In this document: one piece after another, positions 33,674-42,423 of the stretch
Layout of the letters: every line of letters begins with the position of its first letter
Numbering within the stretch: the stretch's first letter is position 1
NCBI RefSeq assembly: GCF_008281175.1
Contig: NZ_CP036524.1
Coordinates: 2,914,001 to 2,978,000, forward strand
Direction of reading: 5' to 3'
Source: [Clostridium] hylemonae DSM 15053
GTDB taxonomy: Bacteria; Bacillota; Clostridia; Lachnospirales; Lachnospiraceae
DNA: 64,000 nt
Position numbers and translations under genes: made by a program
Notes under the pieces: generated by a model
What the model saw: the letters and a program-made list of their open reading frames with translations, nothing else
Database searches by the model: none
Told to the model about the DNA's origin: nothing

Positions 33674-34752
33674 GCCGCCATCCTTTCCGCTACGGTACGC
33701 ATCGCATCTTCGACACTGCATTCCATGATCTCACGCTTCACTCTGCGCATATTTTTTTTCATCTCCTGCCACTGTCTGTCATCGGAGAGAAATTCTTTCA
33801 GAATACCGGTAAAATCGGTTGTTTTATCCCAGATCACCCTGGCAATTCCGTGTTCCTGCGCATACCGCGCGTTGTTAACTTCCTGCTCCAGGAACGGGTG
33901 AATTACGAAAAGCGGCACTTCACAGTGAATAAGTTCAAATAAGGTGATCCCTCCTGCTTTTGTGATGACAAGATCCGCCTCCTTCACATGATCACTCATA
34001 TTTTCCGTATAACCAAGCACTTCTATGTCATCGTATTTCCCATGCCAGGTATCGTACGCTTTCTGATTCTTCCCCGTTATGATCGTCGCGGACACGCCGG
34101 GTGTGTGGTGGAGCATATCTATAAGCTCATCCAGATTTGGTATGATGCCGAGCCCTCCTCCCATGATCAGCACCTTCGTTACTTTATCCCGCTGCTTTCC
34201 GGTGTTCTCAAGAAACTGCTGTCTGACCGGGATCCCTGTCACGAACACATTCTCCGGCGCCGTTCCCCTCTCCACGAGGCTTTCCTTCACCTCATTTGTC
34301 GGAGCCAGATAGGCGTCTGTCTGCGGGGTTATCCACTCCGGATGTATACTGATATCCGTGATACAGGTAACAAGCGGGATCCGGCACCCTGTCTTCTCAA
34401 TATAAGAGGCAATTGACTTTGCACAGAGCGGCAGCGTACATACGATCATATCCGGCTCATACTCGTCCATAAGCTTCTGCAGCTTTTTATATACCGTAAT
34501 TCCCGACGGTTTTATATCCACCTTCATTTTGCCTGATAATTTATATACCATGTTATATATTCCGTAACAGTGCTCCACAAGCATATGGAACAACTTAAAT
34601 ATATAGCGGCTTACGCGCGGATAACAGTAAGTGAGCAGATCCAGCTCCGTTACCCTGGCGTCTTCATTCTGTTTCTTTATCTCTTCACCGATGGCTTTCG
34701 CCGCCATCTGATGACCCATTCCAAACTGACTACTTAAAATTAATACGTTCAT
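33670..34752 (-). CDS. MGDG synthase/UgtP-like glycosyltransferase (GT28)
   Basis: 360 residues. N-terminal MGDG-synthase domain (LSSQFGMGHQMAAKAIGEEI, with the conserved G-x-GH-x-x-A-A) and C-terminal GT28 nucleotide-sugar domain (MGGGLGI, KAGGITLFELIHCEVPLFVIHPFLEQEVNNARY). Processive diacylglycerol glucosyltransferases of this type make membrane glycolipids on the cytoplasmic face. First gene of the trio with the deacetylase and flippase-like protein, all overlapping. Confidence 0.9.
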   Translation of the reverse strand: MNVLILSSQFGMGHQMAAKAIGEEIKKQNEDARVTELDLLTYCYPRVSRYIFKLFHMLVEHCYGIYNMVYKLSGKMKVDIKPSGITVYKKLQKLMDEYEPDMIVCTLPLCAKSIASYIEKTGCRIPLVTCITDISIHPEWITPQTDAYLAPTNEVKESLVERGTAPENVFVTGIPVRQQFLENTGKQRDKVTKVLIMGGGLGIIPNLDELIDMLHHTPGVSATIITGKNQKAYDTWHGKYDDIEVLGYTENMSDHVKEADLVITKAGGITLFELIHCEVPLFVIHPFLEQEVNNARYAQEHGIARVIWDKTTDFTGILKEFLSDDRQWQEMKKNMRRVKREIMECSVEDAMRTVAERMAA

Positions 34753-34899
34753 TTTCCCATCTCCTTTCAGATTACTTATATCTTAGCCCGCAAATCTAAA
34801 GATTTCCTAAATACAATTCTAAATATCCGTCTAAGAATGGATGTAGTTTCTCTTAAGGAGAACGGCCCTTTTTTCAATGATCCACAGAATATCAGAAAG

Positions 34900-34926
34900 G
34901 CCGCCGCGGTCCATCACCGCGGCGGC
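34900..34926 (-). terminator. Terminator of the surface-protein gene
   Basis: Perfect 11-bp arms (34900-34910 and 34916-34926, GC-rich) and 5-nt loop, with A/T runs on both sides; it lies about 95 bp past the surface protein's stop codon. Confidence 0.8.
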
Positions 34927-35021
34927 TTTTCTAAAACGTATCCGGTTATGGCAGGAACCTGTCCCCCCGCCTTATACACACCTTTGATAAAGCCAGGTAC
35001 ATCCGGGGCAGTTTTCCCCGC

Positions 35022-37127
35022 TCACTCCCGACGCTTTGTGCCGCGGCATTTCCGATAGGCAGCAAGGGTGGCGCAGCCCAGGAGGACCGCCACTATTATC
35101 ACCAGCCAGGGCAGTATGTCTGCCGGATCGCCCGTCTGCGGGACAGTGTCCGATTTGATGGTGATGTTCCTTGTATGAGGCGCGCCGTCCGCGGTGCCGG
35201 TCTCCGCCGTGCCCTTGCCTGGGATGGTAAACGCCGGGATCGGGATCTTGAAACCGCGGTCGCTCACATTGCCGTCCGCGTCCTTCACCACGATGTAAAT
35301 GTCCTGGGCTCCGGCAGAGAGGGTGGTGAGACGGATCGTCTGAAGGCCGGTCCCACAGGCCGGGCCCTTGCCGGTGGTGTCGATGGCGGGCCGGGCCGCG
35401 CCGCTGTCCACCACGGCGTAGTAATACCAACCGGCCCTGCTGCTGGTGAAGGTAACGTTGGCCGCCATATCGCTCGTACGGACAGCCGTGCCAGCTTTAA
35501 GGACGGGGGCCGTGGCGTTAAAGGTGGTAAACGTCCATCTGCCGAATTGGGCCAAGTCTTTGCCGATGTCAAAAGCATCCGCGCTGTAGCCCGCGCCGCC
35601 GAAGGGGTAGTACACCGTGCCGGTGGTAGCGTTTGCCGCCATTGCGGAGAATATATAGCTGCCGATGGCGGGGGCGTCTGCGCCGTAAAAGCGCAGGCTG
35701 GTGAGACTGGAGCATTCTTGAAACGCCCTATCGCCAAGACTTGTAAGGCCGGCGGGGAGACGCACTTCGGTGAGGGCGGCATTCCCCCAAAACGCGCCGC
35801 CGCTGATGGTAGTGAGCCGGGCATAACCAGACAGGTCCAGCGTGCCGGTGAAGCCGCAGTAAGAGAACGCGTCGACACCAATTTGGGTGAGACCGGACGG
35901 CAGCTCCGCTGCGGCCAGGTTTCTGCAGCCTGAAAACAAGCCCGGGGGTATGACCGTCATTTGGGCCGGCAGCCGCGCACTGGAAAAGCCGCAGTCAGAG
36001 AACGCATACTCACCCATGGTGGTAAGGTTTGTCAGGCCGGTCAGGTCCAGCCCTCCCGTGAACCCACAGTTATTGAACGCAAATCCTCCAATAGTGGTAA
36101 GGTTTGTCAGGCCGGTCAGGTCCAGCCCTCCCGTGAACCCACAGTTATTGAACGCAAATTCTCCAATAGTGGTAAGGTTTTTCAGGCTGGTCAGGTCCAG
36201 CCCTCCCGTGAACCCACAGTTATAGAACGCAAATCCTCCAATAGTGGTAAGGTTTGTCAGGCCGGACACGTCCAGCCCTCCCGTGAACCCACAGTTATAG
36301 AACGCAGACTCTCCAATAGTGGTAAGGTTTGTCAGGCCGGACACGTCCAGCCCTCCCGTGAACCCACAGTTTTTGAACGCATACTCTCCAATAGTGGTAA
36401 GGTTTGTCAGGTCGGTCAGGTTCAGCCCTCCCGTGAACCCACAGTTATAGAACGCCGTACTGCCGATGGTGGTAAGGCTTGTCAGGCCGGACAAGTCCAG
36501 CCCGTTCGCGGTGAGGTTTTTCCAACTATTGAACGCATTGTTACGAATCTGCACAAGATTCACCGCCCCGGTGATGTCCAGAGTGGTGGCCGCTGTTCCT
36601 CCGGCAAAGGCTCTTTCCGCAATCTCCGTCACCTTATAGGTGTTCCCGCCGCCATCCTGGACCGTGGCAGGGATAGCGAGGGTGGCCTGCGCGCCGCCCG
36701 CTCCCCAGCCGGTCAGGGATACGGTGCGAAGATCCGCGCCACTTGTCAGCACCTTGTACCCAAGGCCGCCGGCCTCAAAAGTATCGGCTGACGCATCCCT
36801 CTCGGTGGCGGCAGGGAGCGTCACGGCGGCGGCTGTTTCCGCCTGTACGGCCGGCGTGCCGGTGTCTGAGTTGGATGCCGCGCCTCCGCTGTCCTCATAA
36901 TCTGTCGGGACGCTTCCTCTTACCGGCAGCCCGCCGCAGCTTTCATCATGCACATGGCCGCAGGGCGCCCCCTCCACAGCGGAAACATAGCCGCAGCTCC
37001 CGTCGTGAACATGGGTACAGCCGTCGTTTGCGGCAAAGGCCACAGCGGGCACATTCCCGCAGAAAAGAAGCGCCGCGCACAGCACAAAGCCCAACCTCTT
37101 TTTCATTCTCATCTCAACTTTCATCAT
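35022..37127 (-). CDS. BspA-type leucine-rich-repeat surface protein, sortase-anchored
   Basis: 701 residues; ATG 37127 behind AAGGAGG. Signal peptide (about 8-32, ends AVAFA). Two Cys/His motifs follow (CTHVHDGSC, CGHVHDESC). The repeats are LRR_5/BspA type: seven copies of a 25-residue unit with core LTTIGEFAFNNCGFTGGL-like sequence (about 200-375), then more divergent LRRs to about 500, and a beta-sandwich part. The C-terminus carries VPQTGD, a hydrophobic helix and a basic tail, a variant LPxTG anchor. Displayed on the cell wall; adhesion is the usual suggestion for BspA proteins. Base composition is clearly GC-richer than flanking genes, suggesting transfer or recent repeat expansion. 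Confidence 0.9.
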   Translation of the reverse strand: MMKVEMRMKKRLGFVLCAALLFCGNVPAVAFAANDGCTHVHDGSCGYVSAVEGAPCGHVHDESCGGLPVRGSVPTDYEDSGGAASNSDTGTPAVQAETAAAVTLPAATERDASADTFEAGGLGYKVLTSGADLRTVSLTGWGAGGAQATLAIPATVQDGGGNTYKVTEIAERAFAGGTAATTLDITGAVNLVQIRNNAFNSWKNLTANGLDLSGLTSLTTIGSTAFYNCGFTGGLNLTDLTNLTTIGEYAFKNCGFTGGLDVSGLTNLTTIGESAFYNCGFTGGLDVSGLTNLTTIGGFAFYNCGFTGGLDLTSLKNLTTIGEFAFNNCGFTGGLDLTGLTNLTTIGGFAFNNCGFTGGLDLTGLTNLTTMGEYAFSDCGFSSARLPAQMTVIPPGLFSGCRNLAAAELPSGLTQIGVDAFSYCGFTGTLDLSGYARLTTISGGAFWGNAALTEVRLPAGLTSLGDRAFQECSSLTSLRFYGADAPAIGSYIFSAMAANATTGTVYYPFGGAGYSADAFDIGKDLAQFGRWTFTTFNATAPVLKAGTAVRTSDMAANVTFTSSRAGWYYYAVVDSGAARPAIDTTGKGPACGTGLQTIRLTTLSAGAQDIYIVVKDADGNVSDRGFKIPIPAFTIPGKGTAETGTADGAPHTRNITIKSDTVPQTGDPADILPWLVIIVAVLLGCATLAAYRKCRGTKRRE
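36010..36490. repeat. Tandem 75-bp repeats inside the surface-protein gene
   Basis: The string CCAGCCCTCCCGTG recurs at 36047, 36122, 36197, 36272, 36347 and 36422, exactly 75 bp apart, with near-identical DNA between copies. The period is a multiple of three, so copy number can change without shifting the frame. Confidence 0.93.
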
Positions 37128-37305
37128 TTATCCTCCTTCAGGTCACCTTTTTTAGTTGCCGCGTAACTGCGCGCTGCCGCTGCGCGTATACAGACGGTCC
37201 GGGCGCCGGCCGCTTCGCAGGGAATCGAAAGACTGCCGGGGGCTATTGTCCCGCTCTTTTGCGCGGCTTCTCCGGAGGCTTTGTACAAGAGGGCGGACAG
37301 AGGGA

Positions 37306-37351
37306 CTTGTTGTGCCTGTGTAACAGGCACAACAAGGGGGTACCCCCTTGT
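37306..37351. repeat. Two overlapping perfect palindromes
   Basis: Hairpin 1: CTTGTTGTGCCTGT (37306-37319), loop GTA, ACAGGCACAACAAG (37323-37336). Hairpin 2: ACAAGGGGGTACCCCCTTGT (37332-37351). They share 37332-37336, so the two folds exclude each other. They lie about 180-225 bp upstream of the surface-protein start. Confidence 0.85.
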
Positions 37352-37465
37352 GATCAGATATTAGCCGCCCGGCTCGTTGCCCTCACGAAGAAAGCAAAAC
37401 AGAAAGCCTGTAAAGACTTTCTGCATGTATGGTTTATTCCGCTTTCATTTTACCATAAGAGGCGC

Positions 37466-37503
37466 AAAAAAGGGCGAAGGTTGAAAAATTTATACCTTCG
37501 CCC
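37466..37503 (-). terminator. Intrinsic terminator of the galKT operon
   Basis: GGGCGAAGGT (37472-37481) pairs with ACCTTCGCCC (37494-37503), loop 12 nt; on the minus strand TTTTTT follows (complement of 37466-37471). It lies about 165 bp after the galT stop. Confidence 0.85.
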
Positions 37504-37669
37504 CTGCATGATTCCGTTTTTGCTTCAAACAGACTGGATATACACCGTGAGACAGGCGGCGGCTTTTATCGCAGAAGCACATGTTCTGTCCACAGAGACA
37601 GAGTCAGGGCCTGCTGATATATGAAACCGACATTTCCCTTTTCTATATTTCTCTCTCATTATACGGGCA

Positions 37670-39157
37670 TTATAAGGTGTGGATGAATCTGAGAAAGGCT
37701 TTTCTCCCTTCTTCAGTGCACTTATATACGCCGGCATTTTCAAGTACCCGTGTGAATGTAATACCGATCTCTTTTTTCAGAATATCCATCACATTCTCTC
37801 TTGTGATCTCGTATTTATCTTTGAAGGCCGCCGCCCACGCAGCGTGTTTGGCCGTCTTCTCATCTTGTTCGATATCACTGCCCTCCACCAGGTGTTCCGC
37901 AAGAGCTTCCATCTCGTCTTTGAGCCTGGACGGCAGGACGGCAAGCCCCATCACTTCAATAAGGCCGATGTTTTCTTTCTTTATGTTGTGATACTGCGCG
38001 TGGGGATGATATACGCCAAGCGGATGTTCCTCAGACATAATGTTATTACGGAGCGCCAGATCAAGTTCAAATGTATCTCCAACCTTACGCGCGATGGGTG
38101 TGATCGTGTTGTGGGGCTCTCCGTCCGTCTCTGCAAAGATAAAGGCATCCTCGTCCGTGTAGCCTCTCCATGCCGTCAGCACATGGTCCGCCAGCGCGAT
38201 AAGCCGCTTCTCGTCTTTGCCTCTTATGCGCAGCACAGACAGCGGCCACTTGACGATCCCCGCTTCTACATCTTCATAGCCCGGGATCGTAACCGCAGTC
38301 TCCACTGGCGCCTTTGCCATTGCAAATGTATAATTTCCTCCCTGAAAGTGGTCATGACTTAAGATAGAACCGCCGACGATCGGAAGATCCGCATTAGAGC
38401 CGAGAAAATAGTGCGGAAACAGCTTTACAAAATCAAACAGCTTTACAAATGTATTCTTCTCTATCTTCATCGGCGTGTGCTGCCCGTTCAGCACAATACA
38501 GTGCTCATTGTAATAGACATACGGTGAATACTGGAATCCCCACCTGCTGTCATTGATCGTGACCGGGATGATCCGGTGGTTCTCTCTGGCCGGGTGGTTC
38601 AGATGTCCCGCATATCCTTCGTTCTCCATACAGAGCAGGCACTTCGGATAACCCGACGCTTTGGCGCTTCCCGCCGCGGCGATGGCCTTTGGGTCTTTCT
38701 CCGGTTTGGACAGATTGATCGTAATGTCGATCTCACCATAGGGGGAGTCTGCCTTCCACTTCATATCTTTTTTTACCCGGTATCTGCGGATGTAGTCACT
38801 GTCCTGGCTGAACTTGTAGAAATAGTCCGCAGCCTCCTTCGCAGATATGTCATATTTTTTCCAGAAGGTCTCCTGCACCTGCGCCGGGCGCGGGAGCAGG
38901 CAGTTCATGATCCTTGTGTCAAACAGATCCCGGCATGTGATGCTGTCTTCTATGAGTCCCCGGGAACATGCCTCGTCGAGAAGTCCTTTCAGCACATCCT
39001 CAAGGACTATATCCGACAGGTCGCATTCTGTATCCTCATAATTGTCTTCGCAAAACAGATCAAGCAGCAGATTCGTTGTATAACTGCGCTCACATTCAGG
39101 TGTCAGTCCTGTTTCCACTCCGTATTCAACCAGCTTTTTTATATTTTCAAATAACAT
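37670..39157 (-). CDS. galT: UDP-glucose:hexose-1-phosphate uridylyltransferase, class 2
   Basis: 495 residues from ATG 39157 with GGAGA upstream. It matches the Firmicutes class-2 GalT, about 490-500 residues and unlike the 350-residue E. coli type: EYGVETGLTPECERSYTTNLLLDLF, CLLCMENEGYAGHLNHPARENHRIIPV, and the HDHFQGG motif. It converts galactose-1-phosphate and UDP-glucose to UDP-galactose and glucose-1-phosphate. Leloir pathway partner of galK, 29 nt upstream. Confidence 0.96.
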   Translation of the reverse strand: MLFENIKKLVEYGVETGLTPECERSYTTNLLLDLFCEDNYEDTECDLSDIVLEDVLKGLLDEACSRGLIEDSITCRDLFDTRIMNCLLPRPAQVQETFWKKYDISAKEAADYFYKFSQDSDYIRRYRVKKDMKWKADSPYGEIDITINLSKPEKDPKAIAAAGSAKASGYPKCLLCMENEGYAGHLNHPARENHRIIPVTINDSRWGFQYSPYVYYNEHCIVLNGQHTPMKIEKNTFVKLFDFVKLFPHYFLGSNADLPIVGGSILSHDHFQGGNYTFAMAKAPVETAVTIPGYEDVEAGIVKWPLSVLRIRGKDEKRLIALADHVLTAWRGYTDEDAFIFAETDGEPHNTITPIARKVGDTFELDLALRNNIMSEEHPLGVYHPHAQYHNIKKENIGLIEVMGLAVLPSRLKDEMEALAEHLVEGSDIEQDEKTAKHAAWAAAFKDKYEITRENVMDILKKEIGITFTRVLENAGVYKCTEEGRKAFLRFIHTL

Positions 39158-39186
39158 CTCAGCGTCTCCTTTTCCCCTTTCCTTCT

Positions 39187-40371
39187 TTATTCCTTTGTGA
39201 CGGTTTCCCGGAATCTGTGGGCTCCATCGCCGATATCGACCACATAGAATTCCGCCTCGCATCCTGTCTGTTTCCGGTATCCGCTTCCGAGCGTTTCGAT
39301 AAAGGTATCAACGGCATCTCTCTTAACGATGCTGACCGTGCAGCCTCCGAATCCGCCTCCCGTGATGCGTGATCCTATGACGCCGGGCACTTCCCATGCC
39401 AGCTCAACAAGAAGATCTATCTCCTTGCAGGACACCTCATAATCATCTCTCTGTGACAAGTGGGATTCATTCATGAGACGGCCAAACAGTTCTATGTCAC
39501 CGCTTCTAAGCGCCTCCACTGCCCGGATCGTCCTCCGGTTTTCGTATACGGCGTGTTTTGCCCGCCTCCTCCTCGTTTCATCTCCTATGGCAGACTGATA
39601 CCTTTCAAAGTCCTGCTCCGTCAAGTCGCCCAGCGTCTTGATATCCGTGACCTTCTTCAGTTCCATGAGCGCCTCTTCGCTCTCTCTTCTTCTGTCGTTA
39701 TAAGCGGAATCCACAAGGCTGTGCTTTACCTTGCTGTTTGTGATGACAATGCGCGCATCTGTAAGTACGACAGGCGCATATTCATACGCGAGCGTATTCG
39801 TATCAAGGAAGATGGCATTGTCCTTTTTCCCCATGGCGCTGGCAAACTGGTCCATGATTCCACAGTTGCAGCCGTTAAAGTTGTTCTCCGAATACTGGCC
39901 GATGAGCGCGATCTCTGTCATGGAGACATCAAAGCCATACATATCCTTAAGGATCAGACCGGTCAGCACTTCCAGCGAAGCGGACGACGAAAGTCCCGAG
40001 CCGTTTGGTATATCCCCCCAGATAAGCAGATCCAGTCCATGTGAAAGCTTGTATCCGCGCTCCTCAAAGGCCCACATGACCCCTTTCGGATAGTTCGTCC
40101 ATCCCGCCGCCTCACTCGGAAGGAGTTCATCAAGTCCTGTTTCTATTACTCCCATTGTGTCAAAATTCACAGAGTAGAACCGGAGTTTCCTGTCCTCCCT
40201 CATTCTTGCGATCCCGTAGGTGCCGATCGTAAGTGCGCACGGGAACACATGACCGCCGTTATAATCCGTGTGTTCTCCGATGAGATTTACGCGTCCCGGC
40301 GCAAAATAAGCGCGGATATCTCCGCCCTCCCCGTACAGTTCTCTGAACTTTTCTGTTAATTTCTCCTTCAT
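39187..40371 (-). CDS. galK: Galactokinase
   Basis: 394 residues from ATG 40371, with AAAGG upstream; the frame extends further without a ribosome site. GHMP kinase signatures: galactose motif GRVNLIGEHTDYNGG, ATP motif GDIPNGSGLSSSASLE, and GSRITGGGFGGCTVS near the C-terminus. Phosphorylates galactose at C1. First gene of galKT, divergent from an AraC regulator that probably senses galactose or a galactoside. Confidence 0.97.
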   Translation of the reverse strand: MKEKLTEKFRELYGEGGDIRAYFAPGRVNLIGEHTDYNGGHVFPCALTIGTYGIARMREDRKLRFYSVNFDTMGVIETGLDELLPSEAAGWTNYPKGVMWAFEERGYKLSHGLDLLIWGDIPNGSGLSSSASLEVLTGLILKDMYGFDVSMTEIALIGQYSENNFNGCNCGIMDQFASAMGKKDNAIFLDTNTLAYEYAPVVLTDARIVITNSKVKHSLVDSAYNDRRRESEEALMELKKVTDIKTLGDLTEQDFERYQSAIGDETRRRRAKHAVYENRRTIRAVEALRSGDIELFGRLMNESHLSQRDDYEVSCKEIDLLVELAWEVPGVIGSRITGGGFGGCTVSIVKRDAVDTFIETLGSGYRKQTGCEAEFYVVDIGDGAHRFRETVTKE

Positions 40372-40427
40372 ATACCTTTCCTTTCCCCACTCACGGACAG
40401 ACTCCTGCCTGCGGGTCAAAATTTCCG

Positions 40428-40456
40428 TTGCCTTATTTTTATCTTTATTCTATAAT
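40428..40456 (+). promoter_or_regulatory. Promoter of the AraC gene
   Basis: TTGCCT (40428-40433), 17-bp spacer and TATAAT (40451-40456) in the galK-araC divergent region. A weaker minus-strand pair (TTGTTT, 17 bp, TAAAAT) in the same interval could serve galK. Confidence 0.6.
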
Positions 40457-40519
40457 TTTAATGAGTAATGATACAGAAAACAACAACTATAATTGAAAAA
40501 ACCATAAGGATATTGAGAT

Positions 40520-41413
40520 ATGCAGCTGAAGATCAGACCAGATCAGATGGAAATAAAAGAACATGGAAATTACAGCTTCCCGGTATATATAAGCGAAGAA
40601 TCCATCAACCGCTTTGACTCAAACTCTTTTCTCTGGCACTGGCACCCTGAGATAGAGCTTACATGGGTCATGAAGGGGCGGATCGAATATCATGTGAACG
40701 ACACATGTTACATTCTGACAGAAGGGAACGGACTCTTTGCAAACAGCAATACCCTTCATTCCGGATATATGACAGAAAAGCAGGACTGTGACTATCTATC
40801 CGTAACGTTCAGCCCAAGATTCATCTATGGGTATGAAAACAGCGCCCTGCATACAAAATATGTAGACTTTATCACTTCCAATCCGGACTGGTCCTCCCTC
40901 TTACTCAGCAGAGAGACGGACTGGCAGCGCGATATACTGGACGAGATCCGGCATATATATGCCTTGTCGAAAGCTCCTCCTGCGGATTATGAGCTTAAGG
41001 TCCATATTGCGCTGTGCACTGTCTGGCAGAAGCTCTACCGCTATTACAGCACAGTGCCCGCAGATGAGAGGCAGACATCGGAAGCCCTGAGACGGCTGAG
41101 AGATATTCTGTCTTACATACAGCTCCACTATAATGAAAATATTGCATTGGAAGATATTGCCCGCAGCATCGGCATATGTAAAAGTGAATGCTGCCGCTTT
41201 TTCAAAAAGCATATGCATATGACGCTGTTTGAATACGTGATGTACTACCGTATACAGCAGAGTCTTCCCCTGCTGAAAGCGGGGGAGAGCATCACAAAGG
41301 CCGCCGGTGTCTCCGGCTTTTCCAACCCGTGTTATTACGGAAAGATATTCCGCCGGTATATGGAATGTTCCCCTAGCCAATACCGAAAACTCTGGCGTGA
41401 CTCAGCCGTTTAG
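40520..41413 (+). CDS. AraC family regulator with cupin sensor domain
   Basis: 297 residues. N-terminal cupin (about 15-150, 'LWHWHPEIELTWVMKGRIEYHVNDTCYIL') for ligand binding; C-terminal AraC helix-turn-helix pair (about 195-295, 'YNENIALEDIARSIGICKSECCRFFKKH', 'AAGVSGFSNPCYYGKIFRRYMECSPSQYRK'). Divergent from galKT and therefore the likely activator of galactose use. Its last 12 bp overlap the convergent DegV gene. Confidence 0.88.
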   Translation: MQLKIRPDQMEIKEHGNYSFPVYISEESINRFDSNSFLWHWHPEIELTWVMKGRIEYHVNDTCYILTEGNGLFANSNTLHSGYMTEKQDCDYLSVTFSPRFIYGYENSALHTKYVDFITSNPDWSSLLLSRETDWQRDILDEIRHIYALSKAPPADYELKVHIALCTVWQKLYRYYSTVPADERQTSEALRRLRDILSYIQLHYNENIALEDIARSIGICKSECCRFFKKHMHMTLFEYVMYYRIQQSLPLLKAGESITKAAGVSGFSNPCYYGKIFRRYMECSPSQYRKLWRDSAV

Positions 41414-42280
41414 GCAGTGCTTCCTGTAAATGCCCACTCCAAGCCCGCCCGGCCCAATATGACAGCCAATGCTCAGCGTGAGCGGCATATACATTACATC
41501 CAGACCAGGGAATTCCCTTTCAAATTCCGCTTTCCAGCCTTCCAGAAGCGCCGGCTCCATATAGGTGCCGGCAATGCCCGCACAGAGACAGCCGGCTTCC
41601 TGCAGGCCGCGGAATCTTCCCGCCAGTTCCCCTTTCAGCGCCCGGCACATCGTCTTAAAAGCGGATTTCATCCCGCGGGCTTTCGCATAGGCATCCAGCT
41701 TATCTCCCTGTATCGTGAGTACGGGCTTTATATTCAGCACTGTGCCGACCGCCGCTCCCGCCGGGGTCACTCTGCCGCCCTTCTGTAAATACTCCAGCGT
41801 ATCGACCGCTATATATATGCTGGCATCCAGAGCCTCCCGCTCAAGGATGCTTTTGATCTCCGTTCCGTTTCTCCCCTGCTGAACGAGAATCCGGGCATCC
41901 AGAACCGACTGCGCCTGGGTGATCGATATTCTGTGATTATCCACAACATGCACCCGGTCGCCATACTCCTGTGAGAACGCGGCTGCACATTCATAGGAAT
42001 GGCTGAGCCCGCTGGACATCGGAATATAAACGATCTCATCATATTTCTCAAGCAGTCTGTCCCACCTGTCCATGACATCTCCCGGTGAAGGCTGGGAAGA
42101 TGTGACGGACGCTCCCCCGGACAGCTTTTCATAAAACTGCTCCTGCGAAATATCCAGCCCTTCATAATAAGTAGTTCCATCTATGACAATCGGCATCGGT
42201 ATGATCGATATACCATACTTTTCCCCGTCCTCCTGCATAAATCCACAATTACTGTCTGTCATCACTGCAACGCCTGGCAT
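41402..42280 (-). CDS. DegV family fatty-acid-binding protein
   Basis: 292 residues with the DegV pattern: VAVMTDSNCGFM at the start, TSQPSPGDVMDRWDRLLEKYDEIVYIPMSSGLSHSY, and a C-terminal GPGGLGVGIY. DegV/FakB-like proteins bind a fatty acid and, with FakA, feed exogenous acids to phospholipid synthesis. No fakA is nearby. Divergent from a TetR-type gene; the shared intergenic region carries a dyad (42301-42332). Confidence 0.92.
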   Translation of the reverse strand: MPGVAVMTDSNCGFMQEDGEKYGISIIPMPIVIDGTTYYEGLDISQEQFYEKLSGGASVTSSQPSPGDVMDRWDRLLEKYDEIVYIPMSSGLSHSYECAAAFSQEYGDRVHVVDNHRISITQAQSVLDARILVQQGRNGTEIKSILEREALDASIYIAVDTLEYLQKGGRVTPAGAAVGTVLNIKPVLTIQGDKLDAYAKARGMKSAFKTMCRALKGELAGRFRGLQEAGCLCAGIAGTYMEPALLEGWKAEFEREFPGLDVMYMPLTLSIGCHIGPGGLGVGIYRKHCLNG

Positions 42281-42300
42281 AAACGCTCCTTTCCGTTAAC

Positions 42301-42336
42301 TAACACATTGACCGTTATTATTACACGTGTTAAGAT
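42301..42336 (+). promoter_or_regulatory. TetR promoter with spanning dyad
   Basis: TTGACC (42308-42313), 17-bp spacer and TAAGAT (42331-42336) form a plus-strand promoter. Outer arms TAACAC (42301-42306) and GTGTTA (42327-42332) are inverted around it, a plausible operator for the TetR-type protein and its divergent DegV neighbour. Confidence 0.5.
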
Positions 42337-42423
42337 TATAGCAAACTGAAGGAAGAAGGACAATTTACAGATATTCACTTCTGTCAGTTATTTATACAGA
42401 TTGGAGAAATTGTAAAAAAGATC

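Larger units (their letters stand above)
37128..37669. other. Intergenic region between surface protein and galT
   Basis: Holds the overlapping palindromes (37306-37351) and the galT terminator (37466-37503). The part up to about 37380 is GC-rich like the surface-protein gene; beyond it the composition returns to that of the neighbours. A 68-codon minus frame at 37124-37330 is open but I cannot support it as a gene; it could be a remnant of a mobile element. Confidence 0.55.

Noticed and set aside
36010-36490. CRISPR array
   Set aside because: The repeats are contiguous, in-frame 75-bp coding units without spacers.
35961-36791. 276-codon plus-strand frame with 25-residue repeats
   Set aside because: It is the antisense reading of the 75-bp array in the surface-protein gene; no ribosome site and no known family.
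37124-37330. 68-codon minus frame before the surface-protein gene
   Set aside because: Low complexity, overlaps the leader and hairpin 1, no ribosome site; possibly a mobile-element remnant but not supportable as a gene.
36743-37624. 293-codon plus-strand frame upstream of galT
   Set aside because: Arg/Ser-rich, runs antisense into the surface-protein signal peptide and through the palindromes; no start signal.
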